Positions 25,799 through 33,188 of a DNA stretch of 64,000 nucleotides are shown here, piece by piece. Position numbers and translations under genes: made by a program. The stretch's first letter is position 1. Each line of letters begins with the position of its first letter. Origin of the DNA: Bacillota bacterium (GTDB lineage: Bacteria; Bacillota; Clostridia; Christensenellales; SZUA-584); NCBI GenBank assembly GCA_023412005.1, contig JAEYOE010000015.1, positions 42,390 through 106,389 on the forward strand, given 5' to 3'. Under the pieces are notes generated by a model. The model ran no database searches, was not told the DNA's origin, and worked only from the letters and a program-made list of their open reading frames with translations.

Positions 25799-26437
25799 TT
25801 ATTTCTGCCCAACGTCTTTAAAGATTTCCGCAGCGTGGTCAGACTGTTCCTTTGTCAGAATTGAGGGTGTGCCTGCTGCTTTTGCAGCAAGATAGGCCTT
25901 TGCCGAATCTTCCATATAAATGGCCGCGTACATGGCTTCCTTTAAGTTGCCGCCAACCGTCACCACGCCATGATGTTTTAATATCACGGCACGCTTGCCG
26001 TTAATGTGGTTGACTGTTTCGATGCCCATGTTAAGGCTGGCCGGCGAACTATACGGTGCAACATTGACTTCACCGAGTGTCACATTAGACAGTGTGGTTG
26101 TTACAGCCGGCAGCTTGTCTTCGATGAGGCCGACGGCCGTTGCATAGGTTTGATGAGTATGGATAATTGCGTTCACTTCGGGCATGTTGCGATAGATATA
26201 TAATAGGGCAACCGTATCAACCGAAGGCTTAAGTGTGCCTTCTTTAATATTGCCGTCTATATCCATAACAAGGACATCTTCGTCTTTCATTGTTTCATAA
26301 TAGGTACCGGATGGTGTAACCAAAATGTGTTCATCATCAATACGCAGGCTGACATTTCCGCCCGCCAGAGCTATCAGGCCGTATTCCTTAATTTTCAGCG
26401 CAGTGTCAATAACTGCTCTCTTCTCTTTTTCAAACAT
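25799..26437 (-). CDS. Class II aldolase/epimerase, L-ribulose-5-phosphate 4-epimerase-like (AraD/SgbE type)
   Basis: Zinc-dependent enzyme that in the AraD branch converts L-ribulose 5-phosphate to D-xylulose 5-phosphate. Zinc ligands are H93 and H95 (IIHTHQ) and H155 (KHHG). Substrate-binding motifs are GGNVS and TPSGT. Position 74 is Asp in KPSVDT, as in AraD, not the Glu of the fuculose aldolase FucA, which favours epimerase over aldolase. At 212 residues it is slightly short and closer in length to FucA, so aldolase activity cannot be excluded. First gene of the operon with UlaE and complex 1; AAGGGGG precedes the ATG. Confidence 0.82.
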   Translation of the reverse strand: MFEKEKRAVIDTALKIKEYGLIALAGGNVSLRIDDEHILVTPSGTYYETMKDEDVLVMDIDGNIKEGTLKPSVDTVALLYIYRNMPEVNAIIHTHQTYATAVGLIEDKLPAVTTTLSNVTLGEVNVAPYSSPASLNMGIETVNHINGKRAVILKHHGVVTVGGNLKEAMYAAIYMEDSAKAYLAAKAAGTPSILTKEQSDHAAEIFKDVGQK

Positions 26438-26477
26438 AGCCGTTCCCCCTTATGGCATTAACATATTTCATGGTATA

Positions 26478-26506
26478 AGTCTAACATATGTTATTACACA
26501 TGTCAA
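26478..26506 (-). promoter_or_regulatory. Predicted promoter of the AraD-UlaE-dehydrogenase operon
   Basis: TTGACA (26501-26506) and TAGACT (26478-26483) with a 17-bp spacer on the minus strand, about 40 bp before the AraD-like start. The -10 is weak (four of six), as expected for a controlled promoter, and overlaps the operator. Confidence 0.5.
26482..26493. promoter_or_regulatory. Perfect 12-bp operator TAACATATGTTA
   Basis: A perfect palindrome inside the predicted promoter, of the same TAACA-N2-TGTTA form as 16943-16954 before the transporter operon. It implies that uptake and L-pentulose breakdown share a repressor. Confidence 0.55.
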
Positions 26507-26925
26507 TTGCATTATTCTATTTTCATCCGTTGTTTTATCCATTTTTTGTTTGAATATGTATACAGTAAATAGGATTGCAGTGACTGTTCAATTTGTTTAT
26601 ATGCTGGCTGTCAACCCATATGCACAGATACGGCTGCGATAAAAAAACCGCAGTCTTCGCAAACGAAGTGAAGGTAATGAAAAGAGCTTCTTATGAATGG
26701 TATTTGTCAGGCTTCTGTGGGGCATGGCTTGTGATTGTATCAGCTTTACATAGCCATATTATTAAGCGTGTAACAGCAAACCCATCTTGGCGCGCTCACG
26801 ACACGCATGCCAAGACAACATTAAGGTGTGTTGTGATGGTAGCATGAATTGATATAACGTTTTTTGTTTGTACAACAAAAATGAGGCGAGATTAACCCGT
26901 CCTCAGGCTGTCGATAAACTTTGTT

Positions 26926-27040
26926 TTGTCATTCCGAGCCTGTCGACTACGAAGCGGACTGGAATCCCATTAAATGCGCGTTGCCAAAAGGGATTCCGTT
27001 CCACTTTGTAGTCGATCGCATACGCTCCAACGGAATGACA
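26926..27040. repeat. Long imperfect inverted repeat (about 115 bp)
   Basis: Outer arms TTGTCATTCCG / CGGAATGACA, middle arms TCGACTAC (26943-26950) / GTAGTCGA (27008-27015), inner arms GGAATCCC (26961-26968) / GGGATTCC (26990-26997). The arrangement resembles the GTCATTCCGAGC-type intergenic palindromes common in many bacterial genomes. It lies just past the stop of the lipoyl-E3 gene and may also form its 3' end. Confidence 0.7.
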
Positions 27041-27136
27041 CAAGTGATCTTTTTGACACTCTGGAGGCCAAGATGGAAGCCGCATAAAACAAATCATTTG
27101 ATATATACTTTACCATTGCCGTGAAAGCATCTTTCG

Positions 27137-28852
27137 TTATACGTGTATCGCCCCCGTGCTGCACCCAAGGTATGCTTCCATCAGCATCTCATTGAGCGTG
27201 GGATGCACATGGATTGTATGCGCAGCTTCGGATGCCGTCATCTCGCCGCGCATCACCATAACCGCTTCGTGAATAAGCACCGATGCCTGCTCGCCGATGA
27301 TATGAACGCCGAGTATCTCCCCGTAACGCTTATCGGCCACTACCTTTATAAAGCCTTCTCTGGCGTTCATGGCCAGCGCTTTGCCATTTGAGGTGTAAGG
27401 CACCTTGAACTCCATCGCGTCAAACCCGGCCTGTGCGGCTTCGTCCAGCGTTTTGCCGACTGTGGCGATCTCCAGTGCGGAGAATATGCACGCCGGAATC
27501 AGCTGCGCTTCGCTGTTTGACGTTTCGCCGAACAGTCGTTCCGCCACCTGTATGCCCTGATGCGATGCGCTGTGCGCAAGCTGTGAGATGCCCGTGCAGT
27601 CGCCGATGGCATAGAGCCCCTCCACACTTGTCGCGTACCGGTCATCCACAGCGACATAGCCTTTCTCGGTCAGCTTCAGGCCAATTTCCGAAAATGCCGA
27701 CTTATCAGCCTGCCTTCCTATCGCCTCCAGAACCGCGTCGCTTTGCATAGTGCGCCCGTCTGACAGGTGCACTGTGTACGCGCCGACAACGCCCGACACC
27801 TTATCGACTTGCGTTTGGGTCATGACCTTGATGTCGTCAGCCAGCATGCGGTTCGCGAGCACGGCTGACAGCTCTTTATCGAATGCGGGCAGCAGCTGCG
27901 GCATGATCTCTATCAACGTCACATCCACACCAAACGCATTGTAAATGTACGCCATTTCACAGCCGACCACCCCGCCGCCGATAATGACCAGCTTTTCGGG
28001 CAATTGATCAAGGCTTAATAACTCATCTGTGCTGTAAAGCTTGTTTTCGGCGGCAACTCTCATCAACGGGCGGCTGCCGGTTGCCAAAATAATGGAACCG
28101 GCGGATATGGTTTCATTTCCGACCGTTACCTCGTGCGTTTTTTTAACGGCGGCCTGCCCCTTGATCAGCTTAATTTTATTCTTAGTCAGCAGAAAGTTGA
28201 CACCGCCGACCAGCTGTTTCACCGTGGCGTCTTTAAACGCCATGATCTTTTTCCAGTCGAAAGTCGCACCGGAGACTGAAAAGCAGCTTTGCTCAGCGCG
28301 GCTGATTGCCATCCATTCCTTGGCCTTATAATATAGCGCTTTGGTGGGAATGCAGCCCCGATTCAGGCAAGTGCCGCCGCAGGCATCCTTTTCGACGACC
28401 AGCACCTTTGCCCCCAGCTGTGCCGCGCGTATAGCGGACACGTATCCGCCGGGTCCCGCACCGATCACAACAAGATCGTAATCATACGTCGGTTTGTTTT
28501 GCGGCTGAGGCGTTTCTGCGATGTCTTCCTTCGTTACCTTGGCATCGGCGGCTGTATCGCTTACCAGCTCCGGCGTCTCCGCAGCCACCGGGGGCGGTGC
28601 AGGTACCGCTTCATCCTGCGCGCCGATATACGCAACGGGGGTATTGATGGGAACGACAACCGGCGCATCGTAATAGAGCTTTCTGATCACACCCTCATAC
28701 AACGAGTCGACCTCAAGTGTGGTTTTGTCCGTTTCCACCTCAAACAGAAAATCCCCTTTTTCAATCTGCTGCCCTTCGGTGACCAGCCATTTGATAATTT
28801 GGCCCTCTGTCATGGTCATGCCCAGCTTCGGCATCAATATAAAATGTCCCAT
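27137..28852 (-). CDS. Lipoyl-domain-bearing dihydrolipoamide dehydrogenase (E3) of complex 2
   Basis: A fusion of an N-terminal lipoyl domain (residues 1-77, lipoyl lysine K43 in VETDKTTLEVD), an acidic/Ala-Pro linker (about 80-125) and a complete FAD-dependent dihydrolipoamide dehydrogenase with YDLVVIGAGPGGYVSA, GGTCLNRGCIPTK, IIGGGVVGCEMAY and the C-terminal HVHPTLNE. It has 571 residues. The partner E2 encoded just upstream lacks any lipoyl domain, so this E3 probably supplies the swinging arm for the whole complex. I recall an N-terminal lipoyl domain on the acetoin-system E3 of Clostridium magnum. Confidence 0.94.
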   Translation of the reverse strand: MGHFILMPKLGMTMTEGQIIKWLVTEGQQIEKGDFLFEVETDKTTLEVDSLYEGVIRKLYYDAPVVVPINTPVAYIGAQDEAVPAPPPVAAETPELVSDTAADAKVTKEDIAETPQPQNKPTYDYDLVVIGAGPGGYVSAIRAAQLGAKVLVVEKDACGGTCLNRGCIPTKALYYKAKEWMAISRAEQSCFSVSGATFDWKKIMAFKDATVKQLVGGVNFLLTKNKIKLIKGQAAVKKTHEVTVGNETISAGSIILATGSRPLMRVAAENKLYSTDELLSLDQLPEKLVIIGGGVVGCEMAYIYNAFGVDVTLIEIMPQLLPAFDKELSAVLANRMLADDIKVMTQTQVDKVSGVVGAYTVHLSDGRTMQSDAVLEAIGRQADKSAFSEIGLKLTEKGYVAVDDRYATSVEGLYAIGDCTGISQLAHSASHQGIQVAERLFGETSNSEAQLIPACIFSALEIATVGKTLDEAAQAGFDAMEFKVPYTSNGKALAMNAREGFIKVVADKRYGEILGVHIIGEQASVLIHEAVMVMRGEMTASEAAHTIHVHPTLNEMLMEAYLGCSTGAIHV

Positions 28853-28865
28853 AGATAAGCTCCTG

Positions 28866-29816
28866 TTACAAAAGTTTGTTTGGTTCTTCTAATAGCGTTT
28901 TGATATCGGCAAGAAACTGCGATCCCTTTGCCCCATCAATATGGCGGTGATCACACGTCAGGCTGAACCCGAGCATCTTACGGATACCGATACCGCCGTC
29001 AATCGGCACCACCTTGTCCGTTAATGCCCCTATGCCCAATATCGCGCTTTCCGGCTCATTGATAATCGGGGTGCTGAACATAACCGGGTATTGGCCGAGG
29101 TTGGTGATTGTAAATGTACCCCCGGTGTAATCGTCCGGCAGCAGTCTGCCGCTGCGCGCCTTGTCCACCAGTGCCCGTCTTTCCCGCGTGATGTCTTTGA
29201 GTGTTTTCTTATCGGCATCCTTAATATTCGGCACAATCAGTCCGTTTTCCAGCGCCACCGCAATGCCGATATTGATATGCGGATGGATCTGCACACGATC
29301 ATCATAGAACGTGGAGTTGAGCCACTCATTCTTATTCAGCGCCATCGCCGCGATTTTAACCAAAAGATCCGTGTATGTAGGCTTTATATCACCGGCCTCT
29401 TTCATTTCCTGTGCATATGCCAGCATAAACGTTGTTAATTGGTTGGCATCGTACTCCGCAAACAAGCTGTATTGCGGAATTTCGGTCATGCTGCTCACCA
29501 TCCGCCGGGCAATAACCTTGCGCATCTCGGTGTGCGGTATGCTTTTGCCGCGTCTTTGAACGCTTATATGTGCAAGAACATCAGCCTTTGTGATTCTGCC
29601 GCCGATGGAAGGGGTAATCTCACGCAACGCCACATTGTTGTCTTTGGCGATGACTTTGGCAAGGCCCGTCACACGCACCGTTGCTTGTCTCTGCGTACCG
29701 CTGACCACATCAGAAAGCTGGATATAGCCGCCTTTTCCGGTTGCTCGAATCGCCTCCGGCTTCATTTGTCGCAACTGCGCTTCCCGTCTGGCAGCGGGCG
29801 TCATGGCATATCTCAT
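28866..29816 (-). CDS. Dihydrolipoamide acyltransferase (E2) of complex 2, without lipoyl domain
   Basis: The 316-residue protein begins directly with peripheral-subunit-binding sequence (MTPAARREAQ, GKGGYIQLSDV), a second binding domain (TGLAKVIAKDNNV, GGRITKADVL) and the catalytic domain ending DHRHIDGAKG with the HxxxDG motif. A normal E2 would have 80-100 further residues with a lipoyl lysine; none is present, and the gene starts only 10 bp after the E1-beta stop, so this is not a missed 5' extension. The lipoyl group is presumably provided by the E3 fusion encoded next. Confidence 0.92.
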   Translation of the reverse strand: MRYAMTPAARREAQLRQMKPEAIRATGKGGYIQLSDVVSGTQRQATVRVTGLAKVIAKDNNVALREITPSIGGRITKADVLAHISVQRRGKSIPHTEMRKVIARRMVSSMTEIPQYSLFAEYDANQLTTFMLAYAQEMKEAGDIKPTYTDLLVKIAAMALNKNEWLNSTFYDDRVQIHPHINIGIAVALENGLIVPNIKDADKKTLKDITRERRALVDKARSGRLLPDDYTGGTFTITNLGQYPVMFSTPIINEPESAILGIGALTDKVVPIDGGIGIRKMLGFSLTCDHRHIDGAKGSQFLADIKTLLEEPNKLL

Positions 29817-29825
29817 AAGCCCCCC

Positions 29826-30803
29826 CTATTCCAGCAAGCTCTTCGCGGCGCTGTAAATGCTTTCGGCTTGCGGCACCACGTCCCGCTCGAGGTGCGGCGG
29901 ATACGGTATCGGGATGTCCTCACCGCCGAACCGCCGTATCGGGCGATCAAGATAAAAGAACGCGTCACTGTCTGCGATGACCGACGCAACCTCCGCACCC
30001 ACACCAAATTTTTGCACCGCCTCGTGCGCGATCAGTACACGCCCCGTTTTTTTAACGCTGCTGATAATGCTTTGCGTATCCAACGGGCTCAGCGTGCGCA
30101 AATCGAGCACCTCGGCATCAATACCGTCCTTCTCCAGCATCTTCGCGGCCTCCAGACATTTATGCACCGTATACGAATAGCTGATCATCGATAAATCCTT
30201 GCCCTCGCGCTTCACATCCGCCTTGCCGATCGGCACCACATACGGCTCATCAGGCACCTCACCCTTCACGGCATATCCGAGCTTATGCTCGAAAAACAGC
30301 ACCGGGTTGTCGTCTCGAATGGCTGCCTTGAGCAGTCCTTTCGCATCGTACGGCGTTGACGGCATAATGACCTTCAGCCCCGGGATGTGACAGAACATGG
30401 CTTCAAGGCTTTGCGAATGCTGCGCCGCCGCTCCGGTTCCGCTTCCCGCGGGTGTGCGAAAAACCACCGGGATTTTAACCTGCCCGCCCAGCATAAACCG
30501 TTGCTTTGCCGCCTGATTGATCAGCGCGTCGCATGCCACGGTGACAAAATCAGAAAACATAAACTCCACAACGGGCCTGTAACCGGCCATGGCGGAACCC
30601 ACAGCCATGTTCGAAAAACTGTTTTCGCAAATCGGCGTATCAATGATACGCTCCGGACCGAATTCATCCAGAAAACCGCGCGTGGCCCCGAAGCAGCCGC
30701 CGTAAACGCCCATGTCTTCGCCCATTAAAAACACTTTTTCATCCGCCCGCAGCTCTTCGCGCAGCGCATCGGATATCGCTTGTAAAAAACTGATTGTACT
30801 CAT
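29826..30803 (-). CDS. E1 beta subunit of acetoin-dehydrogenase-type complex 2
   Basis: A 325-residue ThDP-enzyme subunit with VFLMGEDMGVYGGCFGATRG, PICENSFSNMAVGSAM, HSQSLEAMFCHIPGLKV and GRVLIAHEAVQKFG. It lies 12 bp after E1 alpha and 9 bp before E2. It is recognisably related to the complex-1 beta subunit, with the same residues around the HSQS and PSTP segments, but diverged along its whole length. This suggests an old duplication or separate acquisition rather than a recent copy. Confidence 0.93.
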   Translation of the reverse strand: MSTISFLQAISDALREELRADEKVFLMGEDMGVYGGCFGATRGFLDEFGPERIIDTPICENSFSNMAVGSAMAGYRPVVEFMFSDFVTVACDALINQAAKQRFMLGGQVKIPVVFRTPAGSGTGAAAQHSQSLEAMFCHIPGLKVIMPSTPYDAKGLLKAAIRDDNPVLFFEHKLGYAVKGEVPDEPYVVPIGKADVKREGKDLSMISYSYTVHKCLEAAKMLEKDGIDAEVLDLRTLSPLDTQSIISSVKKTGRVLIAHEAVQKFGVGAEVASVIADSDAFFYLDRPIRRFGGEDIPIPYPPHLERDVVPQAESIYSAAKSLLE

Positions 30804-30815
30804 GATTCGCTCCCC

Positions 30816-31772
30816 TTACGCAAATACCAGTTGTCTGGCTTCGTCCAATGTGAGGCTGTCCTGCGCCAGCGCATAATTCTTGGCATCCTCCACGTCTCGT
30901 TCCGCTTCTTGTTTGATCGCCTCCAGCTCTTCTTGCGAAAAACCGTGTTCCAGCATATGCGCACCGAACCGCTTAATCGGGCAGCGATCCATCCATTCCT
31001 TTTCTTCCTCACGCGTTCTGTAAGCCCGCCTGTCGCTCTTGGAGTGCCCCAGCCACCGATATGTTTTCAGCTCCACCAGCGTTGGGCCCTCACCGCTGCG
31101 TGCCCTTCTTGCCGCTTCTTCAATCACCTCAATGATCGCGAGGATGTCGTTCCCGTCGCAGACCACACCGGGCATGCCATATGCCGACGCGCGGTCAGCG
31201 ATATTCGTTATGGAGACGCTGTTCTGTACCGGCGTGCTCATGCCGTATTGGTTATTCTCGCAGATGTAGACAATCGGCAGCTTCCAAAGCGCAGCCATAT
31301 TCAGTGATTCATGAAAATTGCCTGCATTCGAGGTGCCGTCACCGAAAAAGTCGGCAATGATTTTACCCGATTTATCCTTCTTTAGCGCAAGCGCGATACC
31401 CGTCGCAATCGCAATGGCAGGCCCGATCACGCCGTTTGCGCCATAGTTTCCCGAATCGATATCAACGATGTGCATTGAGCCCCCAAGGCCTTTGCAAAAA
31501 CCCGTTTTCCTGCCGAACAGTTCAGACATCATTCGCCCTAAATCAGCATTCTTGGCAATGCAATGGCTGTGGCCTCTGTGGCAGCTCATAATCAAATCAT
31601 CTTCGGCAATGGCGGTGATAACACCGATGGCTGCACCCTCCTGGCCGATGCTTAAGTGCGTTGTGCCCTTGATCTCGCCTTTCATGAACATCTCATTGAC
31701 GCTCTGTTCAAACAGGCGGGACTGCCAAAGCTTTAAATACATATCCCTCATTTTGTCACGTGTCAGCTTCAT
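30816..31772 (-). CDS. E1 alpha subunit of acetoin-dehydrogenase-type complex 2
   Basis: ThDP-binding subunit with TTHLSIGQEGAAIGV, SCHRGHSHCIAKN, CKGLGGSMHIV, the FFGDGTSNAGNFHESLN motif and CENNQYG. It has 318 residues from ATG 31772; a GTG five codons earlier is possible and neither has a strong ribosome site. First gene of the complex-2 operon, divergent from a SorC regulator at 32161 with a TGTTCA-type operator between. The best guess is acetoin, but the ketol or oxoacid substrate is unproven. Confidence 0.92.
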   Translation of the reverse strand: MKLTRDKMRDMYLKLWQSRLFEQSVNEMFMKGEIKGTTHLSIGQEGAAIGVITAIAEDDLIMSCHRGHSHCIAKNADLGRMMSELFGRKTGFCKGLGGSMHIVDIDSGNYGANGVIGPAIAIATGIALALKKDKSGKIIADFFGDGTSNAGNFHESLNMAALWKLPIVYICENNQYGMSTPVQNSVSITNIADRASAYGMPGVVCDGNDILAIIEVIEEAARRARSGEGPTLVELKTYRWLGHSKSDRRAYRTREEEKEWMDRCPIKRFGAHMLEHGFSQEELEAIKQEAERDVEDAKNYALAQDSLTLDEARQLVFA

Positions 31773-32160
31773 TTTGTTTACTCTCACTTTAATTTGCTTG
31801 TTACATTCAACACCGTCAGTTTTATGCGAGCTTCTTTTGTTAAAATTCTGTTCACCATAATCGCCGAATGTGTTGAATCACACCACCACTATCGCGCAAT
31901 GCTGGTCATATGTCAATGTTGTTAACGCTTTTTACTGAACGCATGTTCACTTATTTTGTTTTGTTATTTGTTGTGGTTATGAGCGACATTTTTCACTTTG
32001 TCTATTCACTCAGTGAAGCTTCTTCGGCTTATTCTCAGCAAAAATAGCCGTTTAATAATTATCGTGATTCATTTATTTTCTTTATCATGCAATAAAAGCT
32101 GTACGAAAATGATCAAATGTGTCATAATAGATGCAAATTTAACGGAAAGAATGTTAATGC
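31773..32160. promoter_or_regulatory. Divergent control region between complex 2 and the SorC regulator
   Basis: This 388-bp AT-rich stretch must hold the promoters of both divergent units. It contains the operator at 31936-31949 and a further TGTTCAC half-site near 31850. I see no unambiguous -35/-10 pair and no small gene. Confidence 0.5.
31936..31949. promoter_or_regulatory. Putative SorC operator TGAACG-CA-TGTTCA
   Basis: The best palindrome of the TGnACn-N2-TGTTCA set (five-base perfect arms). It lies in the divergent control region and so links complex 2 to the BMC operon, whose element at 8002-8015 has the same form. Confidence 0.5.
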
Positions 32161-33120
32161 ATGGACGAGAGACATTCGCGAAAAGATTTAATAAAGGTCG
32201 CAAAGCTTTATTACTTTGGCAATCTGTCACAATCTGAAATTGCGCAGACGCTCGGCGTGTCCCGCCCGAAAATTTCGCGTATGCTTTCAATGGCGCGCTC
32301 TCAAAACATTGTGGAAATTAAGATTAAGGATTTCCCGATGATGGCGGAAGAAACAGCCGAAAAAATCAGGCAGCATTTCGGGCTTTCCAAAGTCATCATA
32401 GCCCCTTCCGGCAACACGCCCGAACAATCAAAGCAGAGCGTCAGCAAAGAAGCGGGCGAATACTTAAACACCGTGCTGCAAGACGGCATGCAGATCGGTA
32501 TCTCCTGGGGAACAACACTGCATGCCATGATCAAACAATTCGAGCTGAAAAGGCGTCTCAGCGATGTGAATGTTGTTCAGCTGGCCGGAGGTATCCACTC
32601 AATCGGCTTTGATTTGGACAGCCGGGAGTTGGTTCGATCACTCGCGCAAAAGCTTAATGCAACGTATTCAATACTGCAGATGCCCATGATTGTGACCAAC
32701 AGCACAATTCGTGACTTGCTGTTGCAAGAGCCGGAGGTGAAAAGTCATTTTGAACGATTTGATCGGCTCGATATGGCTTTCGTCGGCATCGGGTCGATGA
32801 TACCCGAAGAGTCAATCCCCTACAAAGCGGGTTATATCACACTAGAGCAATCTCAAAACCTCGTGAACACGGGCTTTGCCGCCGATATCTGCGGCAACCG
32901 TATTTTCCTTGATGGATCAATACGGCCAAACATTTTAACCGGCAGACTAATCAGCATATCACCTGAGCAGATGAAGCAGATTCCCAAAATCGTGGCGGTT
33001 GCTGCCGGGACCAATAAAGCGATTCCGATTATCGCCGGTGCCAGAGGCAAGTTCTTTAATGTGCTGATTATTGATGAAGTGGCCGCTCTGACGATTTTAG
33101 GCCTTGAGGGTTTGTCGTGA
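32161..33120 (+). CDS. SorC-family sugar-responsive regulator, divergent from complex 2
   Basis: A 319-residue regulator: helix-turn-helix LSQSEIAQTLGVSRPKISRM (about 22-41) and the effector domain with IGISWGTTLHAM, VVQLAGGIHS, FVGIGSM and ADICGNRIFLDG. It is closer in style to the 8119-9051 regulator (SRPxISRML helix) than to the paired regulators, and those two groups sit beside the two sets of TGTTCA-type operators. It is the only plus-strand gene of the first 38 kb, and its position predicts control of the second dehydrogenase operon. Confidence 0.92.
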   Translation: MDERHSRKDLIKVAKLYYFGNLSQSEIAQTLGVSRPKISRMLSMARSQNIVEIKIKDFPMMAEETAEKIRQHFGLSKVIIAPSGNTPEQSKQSVSKEAGEYLNTVLQDGMQIGISWGTTLHAMIKQFELKRRLSDVNVVQLAGGIHSIGFDLDSRELVRSLAQKLNATYSILQMPMIVTNSTIRDLLLQEPEVKSHFERFDRLDMAFVGIGSMIPEESIPYKAGYITLEQSQNLVNTGFAADICGNRIFLDGSIRPNILTGRLISISPEQMKQIPKIVAVAAGTNKAIPIIAGARGKFFNVLIIDEVAALTILGLEGLS

Positions 33121-33188
33121 TTCTTTAATTTTTTGATAGTTTCTCAAATGTATAAAAAGCACTGTTGCCGATTCGGTAATTGATGCCA

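Larger units (their letters stand above)
26438..27136. other. Intergenic stretch with AraD-operon promoter region and a long inverted repeat
   Basis: About 700 bp without a credible gene. Next to the AraD-like start are the promoter and operator (26478-26506). At 26926-27040 there is a long imperfect inverted repeat. The stretch between them has no recognisable coding pattern or RNA family. Confidence 0.5.

Noticed and set aside
25799..26437. Fuculose-phosphate aldolase (FucA) as the name of the class II enzyme
   Set aside because: Asp at position 74 in KPSVDT and the UlaE/LyxK-like neighbours favour AraD-type epimerase, though length is nearer FucA, so I kept the doubt in the annotation.
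26593..26847. Plus-strand frame of 84 codons in the gap after the AraD-like gene
   Set aside because: No ribosome site, no family resemblance and composition unlike the real genes of the window.
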